This document shows positions 17,548-26,208 of a DNA stretch of 64,000 nt, one piece after another (positions within the stretch are counted from its first letter, which is position 1; each line of letters begins with the position of its first letter). The translations under genes and the position numbers were made by a program. Where the stretch lies: NCBI RefSeq assembly GCF_024199845.1, contig NZ_JANADO010000001.1, forward strand, positions 2,604,001-2,668,000, in the 5' to 3' direction. Source of the stretch: Bradyrhizobium sp. CCGB12 (GTDB taxonomy: Bacteria; Pseudomonadota; Alphaproteobacteria; Rhizobiales; Xanthobacteraceae). A model generated the notes under the pieces. The model ran no database searches and was not told where the DNA came from. It saw only the letters and a program-made list of their open reading frames with translations.

Positions 17548-17937
17548 ATGCAAGTCGTGTTCACGAAGACGGAGCCGCCGCAATGGCTGCTCGATATGTG
17601 GAAGGAGATCGACGACAAGACTTTCGGACAGGGTTTTGACTGCTTTGCGGAGGACGCCGTCTGCAATCTCGGCGTCGCCGACTGGAAGGGACGCGAGGCG
17701 ATCCGCGCCAATCTGAAGGCCTTCATCGACAGCGGTTTCACCGCGCTGCATCACGTCAGCGAATATTGGGACGCGGGCTCGCTGAAAGTGTTTCGCGGCG
17801 TCGTGGACATGACGCCGGACAATCCCGCGATGAAGACCGTGCATCCGACTATGACGCACTTCTTCTACATGGACGAGACCGACGATACCAAGGTGAAGCG
17901 CTGGGTCGGCGCCGTGGGACCGGTCGCGTTCGGTTGA
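17548..17937 (+). CDS. NTF2/SnoaL-like small protein
   Basis: A 129-residue protein from the ATG at 17548, chosen because GAGGAGAG lies 5-10 bases upstream (an ATG/GTG-type frame opening at 17524 has no such site). The pattern (an N-terminal helix, then DKTFGQGFDCFAEDAVCNLG, WKGREAIRANLKAFID, and a C-terminal beta-sheet with HPTMTHFFYMDETDDTKV) fits the cone-shaped NTF2/SnoaL fold, which covers isomerases, dehydratases and many proteins of unknown role. No catalytic dyad can be named. It is monocistronic, about 100 bases ahead of an XRE regulator, which could control it. Confidence 0.7.
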   Translation: MQVVFTKTEPPQWLLDMWKEIDDKTFGQGFDCFAEDAVCNLGVADWKGREAIRANLKAFIDSGFTALHHVSEYWDAGSLKVFRGVVDMTPDNPAMKTVHPTMTHFFYMDETDDTKVKRWVGAVGPVAFG

Positions 17938-18033
17938 TCTTGTGTCATTGACAACCCAAATGGTGCCTCGGGTGATCCGGGGCACTATCGCGTTTGGCCC
18001 CAGGAGATCACCGGCAGGAAGGATCGTTCGACA

Positions 18034-18864
18034 ATGAAAGCTGGAGCCAGCGACCTCAAGACACGCGCGACGTCCGCGGGCGCGCTGCTGCGTCAATGGC
18101 GGGACATTCGCGGCAAGACACAGCTCGATCTGTCGTTCGATGCCGGCGTCTCGCAGAAGCACATCAGTTTCGTCGAAAGCGGCCGCAGCATCCCGAGCCG
18201 GCAGATGCTGCTCGATCTCGCCCAGGCCCTCGACGTGCCGCTGCGCGAGAGGAACGAGCTGCTGCTGGCCGCCGGCTACGCGCCGTCCTACTCCGATCCC
18301 GCGCTCGGCGCACCCGCCATGACGAGCATCAGCCGCGCGCTTGGCCGCATGCTGCGTCAGCACGAGCCGTTTCCGGCTATCGTCATGGACCGGTACTGGA
18401 ACGTGCTGATGACCAATGAGGCCGCGCCGCTCCTGTTCAACTGCTTCATCGACATGTCGGCACGGCCGACACCGCGAAACCTGCTGCATCTCATGTTCGA
18501 TCCCGCCGGCATGCGTCCGTTCATTGCGAACTGGCCGCAGGCCGGCCGCAGCCTGCTGGCGCGCGTCCATCGCGAGGCGGTCGGCCATGTCGTCGACGTC
18601 AGGACCAAGACGCTGCTGGAAGAGCTGTCGCGATATCCGGGCGTGAAGCCGGAATGGCGCGCACCCTCGGCTTCCGATGCGATGCCGACGATCCCGCTCA
18701 GTTTCGTCAAGGACGGCGTGACGCTCGATTACTTCTCCCTGATCACGACGGTCGGAACGCCGCAAACGGTGACTGCGGAAGAGTTGCGGCTGGAGTGCAT
18801 GTTTCCCGCCAACGATGCGACCGAAGCCGAGCACGGCAGGTTCTTGCGCCGGTATTCGGGGTAG
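18034..18864 (+). CDS. XRE-family regulator with MmyB-like sensor domain
   Basis: A 276-residue protein. Residues about 18-75 form a Cro/cI helix-turn-helix (LLRQWRDIRGKTQLDLSFDA, then SQKHISFVESGRSIPSRQM). The rest, from about 100 (QHEPFPAIVMDRYWNVLMTN, then NLLHLMFDPAGMRPFIANW), matches the MmyB-like ligand-binding domain of Streptomyces-type regulators, thought to bind a fatty-acid-like ligand. It probably represses or activates a nearby gene in response to a small molecule; the NTF2-like gene upstream is the obvious candidate target but nothing in the sequence proves it. A repeat element lies directly downstream. Confidence 0.85.
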   Translation: MKAGASDLKTRATSAGALLRQWRDIRGKTQLDLSFDAGVSQKHISFVESGRSIPSRQMLLDLAQALDVPLRERNELLLAAGYAPSYSDPALGAPAMTSISRALGRMLRQHEPFPAIVMDRYWNVLMTNEAAPLLFNCFIDMSARPTPRNLLHLMFDPAGMRPFIANWPQAGRSLLARVHREAVGHVVDVRTKTLLEELSRYPGVKPEWRAPSASDAMPTIPLSFVKDGVTLDYFSLITTVGTPQTVTAEELRLECMFPANDATEAEHGRFLRRYSG

Positions 18865-18916
18865 GGGCAGGTGCCGCAAGTTGGTCCGCTCAAGGTGTGC
18901 CAAGCCCACCCACGTC

Positions 18917-18995
18917 GTCATTGCGAGCGCAGCGAAGCAATCCAGAATCTTTCCTTTAAGGCAGTCTGGATTGCTTCGCTGCGCTCGCAAATGAC
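18917..18995. repeat. Palindromic intergenic repeat, copy A
   Basis: GTCATTGCGAGCGCAGCGAA on the left is repeated as its near-exact complement on the right (TTCGCTGCGCTCGCAAATGAC, here cited in two parts), giving a long imperfect palindrome of about 79 bases around TCCAGA...TCTGGA. A related copy is at 37382-37467. Such palindromes are scattered in Bradyrhizobium genomes between genes. Confidence 0.8.
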
Positions 18996-19061
18996 CGGGG
19001 GAGGAGACGTCGCGAGTCCCATCTGTTACCATTCTGCGGAAGTGGACGCATGGGAGTTCGA

Positions 19062-19991
19062 ATGAGAGTTCTGGTGATCGGCGCGGGAGCGCTTGGTGGC
19101 TATTACGGCGCTCGTATGGTCCGAGCCGGCAGCGACGTGACCTTCCTGGTGCGGGCGCGGCGTGCGGAGCAACTGCAGAAGAACGGACTGCAGGTCGTAA
19201 GCCCGCATGGCGACTTTGCCGTGCAGCCGAAGTTCGTCCAGGCCAACGATCTCAAGGACCCGTTCGATGTTGTGCTGGTCGGCGTAAAATCCTATTCACT
19301 CGATGATGCGATGACCGAGTTTGCCCCGGCAATCGGCGCAAACACCATGATTTTGCCGATCCTCAACGGGTTGAAGCACATCGACGCCCTGACCGCGCGG
19401 TTCGGTGCCGCGCGCGTTCTCGGCGGATTGGCGAATGTCAGCGCCGGGCTTGATGCGGATGGCCGCGTCGTTCAGTTCATGGCCAATCAGACCATCGCCT
19501 TCGGCGAGGTCGATGGTGCCCTAAGCGAGCGTGCGCTCGCGCTGGAGACTTTGCTCCAGGTTCCCGGCATCGACGCGCGCGCCAGCGAAACGATCATGCA
19601 CGACATGTGGGAGAAATTCGTCCAGCTCAGCACGGTCGCCGGCATCACCTGCCTGATGCGCGCGAGTATCGGAGACATCCTGGCCGTGCCCAACGGCGAG
19701 CAGTCTATTTTCCGCCTGTTTGCGGAATGCTGCACTGTCGCGACGGCTTCGGGTTTCGAGCCGCGTGCGCCGTTCATCGAGTTTGACCGGAAGCTGTTCA
19801 CGACCCAGGGTTCGCCGCTCAAGGCCTCGATGCTGCGCGATATCGAGCGCGGCTCGATCACCGAGGCGGAGCATATCCTCGGCGATATGGCCAATCGGGC
19901 CCGTACGCTCGGCATCGATACGCCGCTCTTGGATCTGGCCCGCGCGCATGTGGCGGCGTACGAAATCGGGCGGCGAGGGGCGGGAGGCTAA
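19062..19991 (+). CDS. Ketopantoate reductase family protein
   Basis: A 309-residue protein from the ATG at 19062 (GGGAG 5 bases upstream; an ATG at 19050 adds four residues). The N-terminus has the dinucleotide motif VIGAGALGGYYGARMVRAG, followed by LVGVKSYSLDDAM and the ILNGLKHIDAL loop of the ApbA/PanE family, then the C-terminal helical domain with EKFVQLSTVAGITCL (Lys at the family catalytic position) and SML(R)DIERGSITEAEH with the Glu and Ser motif. PanE reduces 2-dehydropantoate to pantoate with NADPH in coenzyme A synthesis, but rhizobia usually have several paralogues, so a different substrate is possible. Its end overlaps the recG stop by 4 bases on the opposite strand. Confidence 0.85.
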   Translation: MRVLVIGAGALGGYYGARMVRAGSDVTFLVRARRAEQLQKNGLQVVSPHGDFAVQPKFVQANDLKDPFDVVLVGVKSYSLDDAMTEFAPAIGANTMILPILNGLKHIDALTARFGAARVLGGLANVSAGLDADGRVVQFMANQTIAFGEVDGALSERALALETLLQVPGIDARASETIMHDMWEKFVQLSTVAGITCLMRASIGDILAVPNGEQSIFRLFAECCTVATASGFEPRAPFIEFDRKLFTTQGSPLKASMLRDIERGSITEAEHILGDMANRARTLGIDTPLLDLARAHVAAYEIGRRGAGG

Positions 19992-22096
19992 CCCGCGCCG
20001 ATCAGCGGAATCGCTTCGTCCCGTTCGTACAAATACAGTAAGCACCGCAGCGCCTCGCCGCGCTCGCCCTTGAGTTTCGGATCGTCCTTCAGGATGCGAA
20101 GTGCCTCGTCGCGAGCCTGGGTGATGAGCTGGCCATGCACCTCCGAACGCGCGATGCGGTAGCCGGGCAAGCCGCTCTGGCGCACGCCCAGCACGTCGCC
20201 TTCGCCGCGCAGTTTCAAGTCCTCCTCCGCGATGCGGAAGCCGTCGGTGGTCTCGCGGATCACCTTCAGCCGCGCCTTCGACATCTCGCCGAGCGGCTCG
20301 CTATAGAGCAAAATGCAGGTCGAGGCCTCCGAGCCGCGCCCGATGCGGCCGCGGAGCTGGTGCAGCTGGGCAAGGCCAAACCGCTCCGCATTCTCGATCA
20401 CCATAATGGTCGCGGCCGGCACGTCGACGCCGACTTCGACCACAGTGGTCGCGACCAAAAGACCGATTTCGTGGCCGGCGAACTGGCCCATCACGCGGTC
20501 CTTCTCGGTGCCCTTCATCTGGCCGTGGACGAGGCCGACGCGGTCGCCGAAGCGCTTTTGCAGGCTCTCGAAACGCTTGGTCGCGTTGGTGAGGTGCTCG
20601 GTGCCCTCGGCCTCGGATTCCTCGACCAGCGGGCAGATCCAGTAGACCAGCTTGCCGGACTCGAGCGCGCGGCCGACGCCGTCCATGACCTCACCGAGCC
20701 GGCTCATGGCGACGGCGCGGGTATCGATGGGCTGGCGGCCGGCCGGCTTCTCGCGCAGCTCCGAGATGTCCATGTCGCCGAAATAGGTCAGCACCAGCGT
20801 GCGCGGGATCGGCGTGGCGCTCAGCACCAGCACGTCGACCGCATCGCCTTTGGACGTCAGCGCAAGGCGTTCGCGGACACCAAAGCGGTGCTGCTCATCG
20901 ACGATCGCGAGCGCAAGGTCCTTGAAGATCACATCGTCCTGGATCAGCGCGTGGGTGCCGACGAGGAGGTCGATCGCGCCTTCGGCGAGCTGCGCGATGA
21001 TCTCGCGCCGCTCCTTGCCCTTTTCGCGGCCGGTGAGGATCGCGACCCGCATGCCGGCGCGCTCGGCGAGCGGCGCAATGGTCTTGATGTGCTGGCGCGC
21101 CAGGATTTCCGTCGGCGCCATCAGCGCGGCTTGCTTGCCAACTTCGGCCACGGCGGCGGCAGCCGACAGCGCGACCACGGTCTTGCCGGAGCCGACGTCG
21201 CCCTGGAGCAAGCGGAGCATGCGCACCGGCTGCTTCAGGTCGTCGGCAATGGCGGCCGCGGCGCTGCGTTGGGAGGGCGTGAGTGCGTAAGGCAGGGCGT
21301 CGATGATCTTGTTGCGCAGATGCCCGTCGCCGGCGTTGCGCACGCCGGCGGGGCGGCGCAACTGTGCGCGGATCAGCCCCAGCGCGAGCTGGCCGGCCAG
21401 GAGTTCATCGAACGCCAGACGTGACCAGAACGGCTGGTCCGGCAGGATGTCCGTGAGCTCGACCGGCTGGTGCACGCGATTGAGCGCTTCCGCGATCGGC
21501 GGGAAATTGCAGCGACGCAGCACCTCCGGGCTGATCCATTCCGGCAGGGCGGGCAGCTTCTGCAGCGCCTGCGCGATTGCGCGACGCAGCGAGCCGAGCG
21601 CCAGCCCTTCGGTCAGAGGATAGACGGGATCAATCCCTGAGAGTTTGGAGATCGCCTCTTCGTCGAGCACGCGATCGGGATGCACGATCTGCGGGATGCC
21701 GTCATACATCTGCAGCGTGCCGGAGACGTAGCGCTTTTCGCCCATCGGCAGCAGTTTTTCGACATAGCCAGGCTTGGCGCGGAAGAAGGTCAGCACGACG
21801 TCGCCGGTATCGTCGCTGGCATAGACGAGGTATGGCGCGCGCGCATTGCGCGGCGGGGGTGGGCGATGCCGGTCGACGGTGACCTCGAGCGTTACCATGG
21901 TTCCCTGAACCGCGTCGCGGATCTTCGGCCGCGCCCGGCGGTCGATGACCTGGCTCGGCAGATGCAGCAGCAGGTCGACCAGCCGCGGCGTCTCGCTCCG
22001 ACTGAGCAGATATTGCAGCAGCTTGTCCTGCTTCGGACCGACGCCGGGCAGGCTGGTCACGGGAGCAAACAGCGGATTGAGCAGGCTGGGGCGCAT
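19988..22096 (-). CDS. recG: ATP-dependent DNA helicase RecG
   Basis: A 702-residue RecG from the ATG at 22096 (an ATG six codons upstream is the alternative). The N-terminal wedge (OB-fold) domain comes first (PLTSLPGVGPKQ-like start, VTSLPGVGPKQ), then helicase domains: Walker A GDVGSGKT at about 299-306, DEQH at about 400-403, LSATPIPRTL, and C-terminal motifs ATTVVEVGVDVP and QLRGRIGRG. RecG drives branch migration and regression of stalled forks and Holliday junctions. It is transcribed toward the ketopantoate reductase-like gene with a 4-base overlap of stop regions. The sdhE-mfd operon is divergent, with a repeat element between. Confidence 0.97.
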   Translation of the reverse strand: MRPSLLNPLFAPVTSLPGVGPKQDKLLQYLLSRSETPRLVDLLLHLPSQVIDRRARPKIRDAVQGTMVTLEVTVDRHRPPPPRNARAPYLVYASDDTGDVVLTFFRAKPGYVEKLLPMGEKRYVSGTLQMYDGIPQIVHPDRVLDEEAISKLSGIDPVYPLTEGLALGSLRRAIAQALQKLPALPEWISPEVLRRCNFPPIAEALNRVHQPVELTDILPDQPFWSRLAFDELLAGQLALGLIRAQLRRPAGVRNAGDGHLRNKIIDALPYALTPSQRSAAAAIADDLKQPVRMLRLLQGDVGSGKTVVALSAAAAVAEVGKQAALMAPTEILARQHIKTIAPLAERAGMRVAILTGREKGKERREIIAQLAEGAIDLLVGTHALIQDDVIFKDLALAIVDEQHRFGVRERLALTSKGDAVDVLVLSATPIPRTLVLTYFGDMDISELREKPAGRQPIDTRAVAMSRLGEVMDGVGRALESGKLVYWICPLVEESEAEGTEHLTNATKRFESLQKRFGDRVGLVHGQMKGTEKDRVMGQFAGHEIGLLVATTVVEVGVDVPAATIMVIENAERFGLAQLHQLRGRIGRGSEASTCILLYSEPLGEMSKARLKVIRETTDGFRIAEEDLKLRGEGDVLGVRQSGLPGYRIARSEVHGQLITQARDEALRILKDDPKLKGERGEALRCLLYLYERDEAIPLIGAG

Positions 22097-22109
22097 TCTT
22101 GCAACAATC

Positions 22110-22248
22110 GTCATTCATGCGCGGGCTCGACCCGCGCATCCATCTATTCAAGAGGATGGATTGCCGGGTCCCGGCTCCGCAAAGCTTCGCCGGGCTTCCG
22201 ATAGCAGGCCGGCGAAGCTTTGCGAAGACGGCAAGCCCGGCAATGACG
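22110..22248. repeat. Palindromic intergenic repeat between recG and sdhE
   Basis: The segment begins GTCATT and ends AATGAC, with GCGCGGGCTCGACCCGCGC near 22119 and GCCGGGTCCCGGC near 22163 as internal hairpins, and CCGGCGAAGC/GCTTCGCCGG pairs further in. It has the form of the imperfect palindromes common in Bradyrhizobium intergenic DNA. It sits between the divergent recG and sdhE starts, so one or both promoters must lie within or beside it. Confidence 0.7.
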
Positions 22249-22353
22249 ACCATAAACAATTGCAACAACAAAGGGCTGACAGGGCCGGTCCGAGTGGCTA
22301 TATCACCCCCGCCCGGCACGTCCGGGCTTTCTGCGTTTGACTGGATTTGAGAC

Positions 22354-22644
22354 ATGACGGGAACGACACGATCGAGCAGCGGACTGGACGACCGCCGCAA
22401 GCGGCTTCTGTTCCGCTGCTGGCACCGCGGCACGCGCGAGATGGATCTGATCCTCGGCCGCTTCGCCGATGCCGAGATCGGCAATCTGTCCGACGCTGAG
22501 CTCGGCGAGCTCGAGCGCCTGCTTGAGGTCAACGATCCCGATCTCTATGCCGCCATTATCGGCGACAAGGTGCTGCCGGCTGAGGTCACCGGCGCGCTGT
22601 TTGCCCGCATCAAGGCCTTCCCGATCGCGGACCGCGACGCATGA
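22354..22644 (+). CDS. sdhE: SdhE, FAD assembly factor for succinate dehydrogenase
   Basis: A 96-residue protein with the SdhE/YgfY/SDH5 signature RGTREMD at residues 25-31 (RGxxE is the motif needed to flavinylate SdhA), followed by LILGRFADAEI and the helices of the family fold. It is soluble and acts on the flavoprotein subunit of succinate dehydrogenase or fumarate reductase to attach FAD. It overlaps mfd by four bases (ATGA), so the two are co-translated, an arrangement often seen in Rhizobiales. Length is typical with a slightly longer N-terminus. Confidence 0.92.
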   Translation: MTGTTRSSSGLDDRRKRLLFRCWHRGTREMDLILGRFADAEIGNLSDAELGELERLLEVNDPDLYAAIIGDKVLPAEVTGALFARIKAFPIADRDA

Positions 22645-25600
22645 AACAGGGAATGAAATCTCCGGCCGAGCTGCTCACGCCCGGCCGCGCGCTGACGCTT
22701 GCCAATGTCGCCGAGGGCGCCGAAGGCCTGGTCGTCTCCGATCTCGCCCGCGCCATCGCGGCGCGGCCGAAGAAGCCGGCGGTCAGCCTTGCGGTGGTCT
22801 GCCGCGACGGGCCGCGGATGCAGCAGCTCGAACGTGCCTTGCGCTTCTTCGCACCGGATTTGCCGGTGCTGATCTTCCCGGCCTGGGACTGCCAGCCCTA
22901 TGACCGCGTCTCGCCGCATGGCGGCATCCTGGCGCAACGCCTGACGACGCTGGCGCGGCTTGCGTCCCTGACTGGTAGCGACAAGCCGCTGATCGTGCTG
23001 ACGACGGTGAACGCCGTCGTGCAGCGCGTGCCTTCGCGCGACCTCGTCGCGGCGCAGGCATTGTCGGTCGCCCCCGGCAATGTGGTGCCGATGGACACCA
23101 TCGTCGCCTGGCTCGAGCACAACGGCTACAACCGCTCCTCGACCGTGCGCGAGCCCGGCGAATACGCCGTGCGCGGCGGCATCCTCGATCTGTTTCCAGC
23201 GGGTCTCGACCAGCCCGTGCGTTTCGACTTCTTCGGCGACAGCCTGGAATCGATCCGCTCCTTCGACGCCGAGACCCAGCGCACGCTGCTCGACATGCGC
23301 TCGCTCGACCTCGTGCCGATCTCGGAATTCCAGCTCGTCACCGACACCATCCGCCGTTTCCGCATGGGCTATGTCGCCGAGTTCGGCGCGCCGGAGCGCG
23401 ACGATGCGCTGTACGAGGCCGTCAGCGAGGGCCGCCGCCATCCCGGCATGGAGCACTGGCTGCCGTTGTTCCAGGACCGGATGGACACGCTGTTCGACTA
23501 TCTGCAAGGCGCGGCCGTCGCGATCGAGCCGCAGGCCGAGGACGCCGTCCGCGAGCGCTTCAAGCAGATCCTCGATTATTACGAGGCCCGGCGCGACGCG
23601 ATGGAGCATCCCGGTGGCGGCGCCATCTACAAGCCGTTGCCGCCTGACCGGCTTTATTTGACCGAGGAAGAGTGGGGCAAGCGCCTCGGCGATGTCCCGC
23701 TGGCGCGGTTGACGCCGTTCTCCGTGCCCACCGACGGCACTGACGTCGTCGATGCCGGCGCGCGCAAGGGCCGCGATTTCGCACCCGAGCGCAATGACAC
23801 CACCGTCAACGTGTTCGAATCCGTCGTTGCGCATGTGATGGCGTTGCACGCCCAGCGCAAGAAGGTCGTGATCGCGCTGTGGACCGAAGGCTCGCGCGAC
23901 CGCATGACCTCGATGCTGCGCGACCACAAGCTGGCCCACACCACCAGCGTCAACAGCTGGCGGACGGTACAGGCGACCCCGCGCAACGAGACCATGCTTG
24001 CCGTGCTCGGCCTGGAGAGCGGCTTCGAGACGGACGAGATCGCTGTCATCAGCGAGCAGGACATTTTGGGCGACCGCCTGGTGCGGCCGCGCAAGGCCAG
24101 CCGCAAGCTCGACAATTTCATCTCGGAGGTGACGAGCCTCACCGCCGGCGACATCGTCGTCCATGTCGATCATGGCATCGGCCGCTTCATCGGCCTGCAG
24201 ACCCTCGACGTCGCCGGCGCGCCGCATGACTGCCTCGAGCTGCATTATGCTGCCGAAACGAAGCTGTTTCTGCCGGTCGAGAACATCGAGCTGCTGTCGC
24301 GCTATGGCTCCGACCAGACCACGGTCGAACTGGATCGCCTCGGCGGAAGCGGGTGGCAGACCCGCAAGGCCAAGCTGAAGAACCGCATCCGCGAGATCGC
24401 GGGCGAGCTGATCAAGATCGCCGCCGCGCGCCATCTGCACGAGGCGCCCAAGCTCCCGGTGCAGCAGGGCCTCTATGACGAGTTCTGCGCGCGCTTCCCC
24501 TATGACGAGACCGAGGACCAGTTAGGGGCCATCGAATCCACCCTGAAGGATCTCGAGCTCGGCCGTCCGATGGACCGGCTGATCTGCGGTGACGTCGGCT
24601 TCGGCAAGACCGAGGTGGCGCTGCGCGCGGCGTTTGCCGTCGCGCTTGAAGGCAAGCAGGTTGCGGTGGTGGTGCCGACCACGCTGCTTGCGCGCCAGCA
24701 CGCAAAAACCTTCACCGAGCGCTTCAAGGGCTTTCCGGTGAACGTGGCGCAGGCCTCGCGCCTGGTCGCGACCAAGGAGCTGAACCTGGTCAAGAAGGGC
24801 ATTGCCGACGGCTCGGTCGATATCGTCGTCGGCACCCACGCGCTGCTCGGCAAGGCCATCAAATTCCGCGATCTTGGCCTCGTCATCGTCGACGAGGAGC
24901 AGCATTTCGGCGTCACCCACAAGGAGCGGCTGAAGGCGCTGCGCTCCGAGGTGCACGTGCTGACCCTGTCGGCTACGCCGATCCCGCGCACGCTGCAATT
25001 GGCGCTGACCGGCGTTCGCGAACTCTCGATTATTGCCTCGCCCCCGGTCGATCGCCTCGCGGTCCGCACCTTCGTTGCTCCGCACGATCCCTTGATGATC
25101 CGCGAGGCGCTGTTGCGCGAACGCTATCGCGGCGGCCAGGCATTCTACGTGGTGCCGCGCATCGACGACCTCGCGGAGGTCAAGGATTTCCTCGACAAGA
25201 ACGTGCCGGAGATGAAGGTCGCGGTCGCGCATGGCCAGATGCCGCCCGCCGTGATCGAGGACATCATGACGGCGTTCTACGACGGCAAGTTCGACATCCT
25301 GCTGTCGACCACGATCGTCGAGTCCGGGCTCGACATCCCCAACGCCAACACGCTGATCGTCCATCGCGCCGACATGTTTGGCCTGGCGCAGCTCTATCAG
25401 CTGCGCGGCCGCGTCGGCCGCTCCAAGCTGCGGGCCTATGCGCTGTTCACGCTGCCGGCGCAGCAGAAGATCACGGCGCAGGCCGAGCGCAGGCTCACCG
25501 TGCTGCAATCGCTGGAGACGCTCGGCGCGGGCTTCCAGCTCGCCTCGCACGACCTCGACATCCGCGGCGCCGGCAATCTGCTCGGCGAGGAGCAGTCCGG

Positions 25601-26159
25601 CCACATCAAGGAGGTCGGCTTCGAGCTGTATCAATCGATGCTGGAGGAGGCGATCGTCAACCTCAAGGCCGGCGTCTCCGAGCCCGCTGCCGACCGCTGG
25701 TCGCCGTCGATCACCATCGGCATGCCCGTGCTCATTCCGGAGGATTACGTCAGCGACCTCTCGGTGCGGCTGTCGCTGTACCGGCGTCTGGCCGATCTCG
25801 ACACCGAGGAGGAGATCGAGAATTTTGGCGCCGAGATGCGCGACCGCTTCGGCGTCTTGCCTGACGAGGTGCGCTACCTGTTCAAGGTCGCCGCGATCAA
25901 GGCGTTCTGCCGCAGGGCCAATGTCGAGAAGATCGACGCGGGCCCGAAGGGCGCCGTCATCGTCTTCCGCGACAATTCCTTCGCCTATCCCGATCGCCTC
26001 GTGACCTTCATCCGCAGCTACGGCCAGGCCGCCAAGGTGCGGCCCGACATGAAGGTGGTATTTCTCCAGGACTGGGAGACCCCGGAAGAGCGTCTCACCG
26101 GCACGACGGAAATCATGCGCCAGCTGGCGCAGCTCGCGGAGAGCAAGAAGGCGGCGTGA
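22641..26159 (+). CDS. mfd: Transcription-repair coupling factor Mfd
   Basis: A 1172-residue Mfd. The N-terminal UvrB-like part comes first (FPAWDCQPYDRVSP; PGEYAVRGGILDLFP), then the RNA polymerase-interacting domain (DIVVHVDHGIGRFIG), then the RecG-like translocase: Walker A GDVGFGKT at residues 650-657, DEEQH at 751-755, LSATPIPRTL, and TTIVESGLDIPNANT, with a C-terminal D7 domain. It releases RNA polymerase stalled at DNA lesions and recruits UvrA. The start overlaps the sdhE stop (ATGA). All helicase motifs appear intact, so the gene should be functional. Confidence 0.97.
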   Translation: MKQGMKSPAELLTPGRALTLANVAEGAEGLVVSDLARAIAARPKKPAVSLAVVCRDGPRMQQLERALRFFAPDLPVLIFPAWDCQPYDRVSPHGGILAQRLTTLARLASLTGSDKPLIVLTTVNAVVQRVPSRDLVAAQALSVAPGNVVPMDTIVAWLEHNGYNRSSTVREPGEYAVRGGILDLFPAGLDQPVRFDFFGDSLESIRSFDAETQRTLLDMRSLDLVPISEFQLVTDTIRRFRMGYVAEFGAPERDDALYEAVSEGRRHPGMEHWLPLFQDRMDTLFDYLQGAAVAIEPQAEDAVRERFKQILDYYEARRDAMEHPGGGAIYKPLPPDRLYLTEEEWGKRLGDVPLARLTPFSVPTDGTDVVDAGARKGRDFAPERNDTTVNVFESVVAHVMALHAQRKKVVIALWTEGSRDRMTSMLRDHKLAHTTSVNSWRTVQATPRNETMLAVLGLESGFETDEIAVISEQDILGDRLVRPRKASRKLDNFISEVTSLTAGDIVVHVDHGIGRFIGLQTLDVAGAPHDCLELHYAAETKLFLPVENIELLSRYGSDQTTVELDRLGGSGWQTRKAKLKNRIREIAGELIKIAAARHLHEAPKLPVQQGLYDEFCARFPYDETEDQLGAIESTLKDLELGRPMDRLICGDVGFGKTEVALRAAFAVALEGKQVAVVVPTTLLARQHAKTFTERFKGFPVNVAQASRLVATKELNLVKKGIADGSVDIVVGTHALLGKAIKFRDLGLVIVDEEQHFGVTHKERLKALRSEVHVLTLSATPIPRTLQLALTGVRELSIIASPPVDRLAVRTFVAPHDPLMIREALLRERYRGGQAFYVVPRIDDLAEVKDFLDKNVPEMKVAVAHGQMPPAVIEDIMTAFYDGKFDILLSTTIVESGLDIPNANTLIVHRADMFGLAQLYQLRGRVGRSKLRAYALFTLPAQQKITAQAERRLTVLQSLETLGAGFQLASHDLDIRGAGNLLGEEQSGHIKEVGFELYQSMLEEAIVNLKAGVSEPAADRWSPSITIGMPVLIPEDYVSDLSVRLSLYRRLADLDTEEEIENFGAEMRDRFGVLPDEVRYLFKVAAIKAFCRRANVEKIDAGPKGAVIVFRDNSFAYPDRLVTFIRSYGQAAKVRPDMKVVFLQDWETPEERLTGTTEIMRQLAQLAESKKAA

Positions 26160-26208
26160 GGCCCTAATCTCGCAATGACGGTGTTTGTTGCGACAGCCCG
26201 CGAGAAGT

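Noticed and set aside
17527..19032. 501-codon minus-strand frame antisense to the NTF2-like and XRE genes
   Set aside because: It crosses two well-supported plus-strand genes and a repeat, and its composition is that of an antisense shadow.
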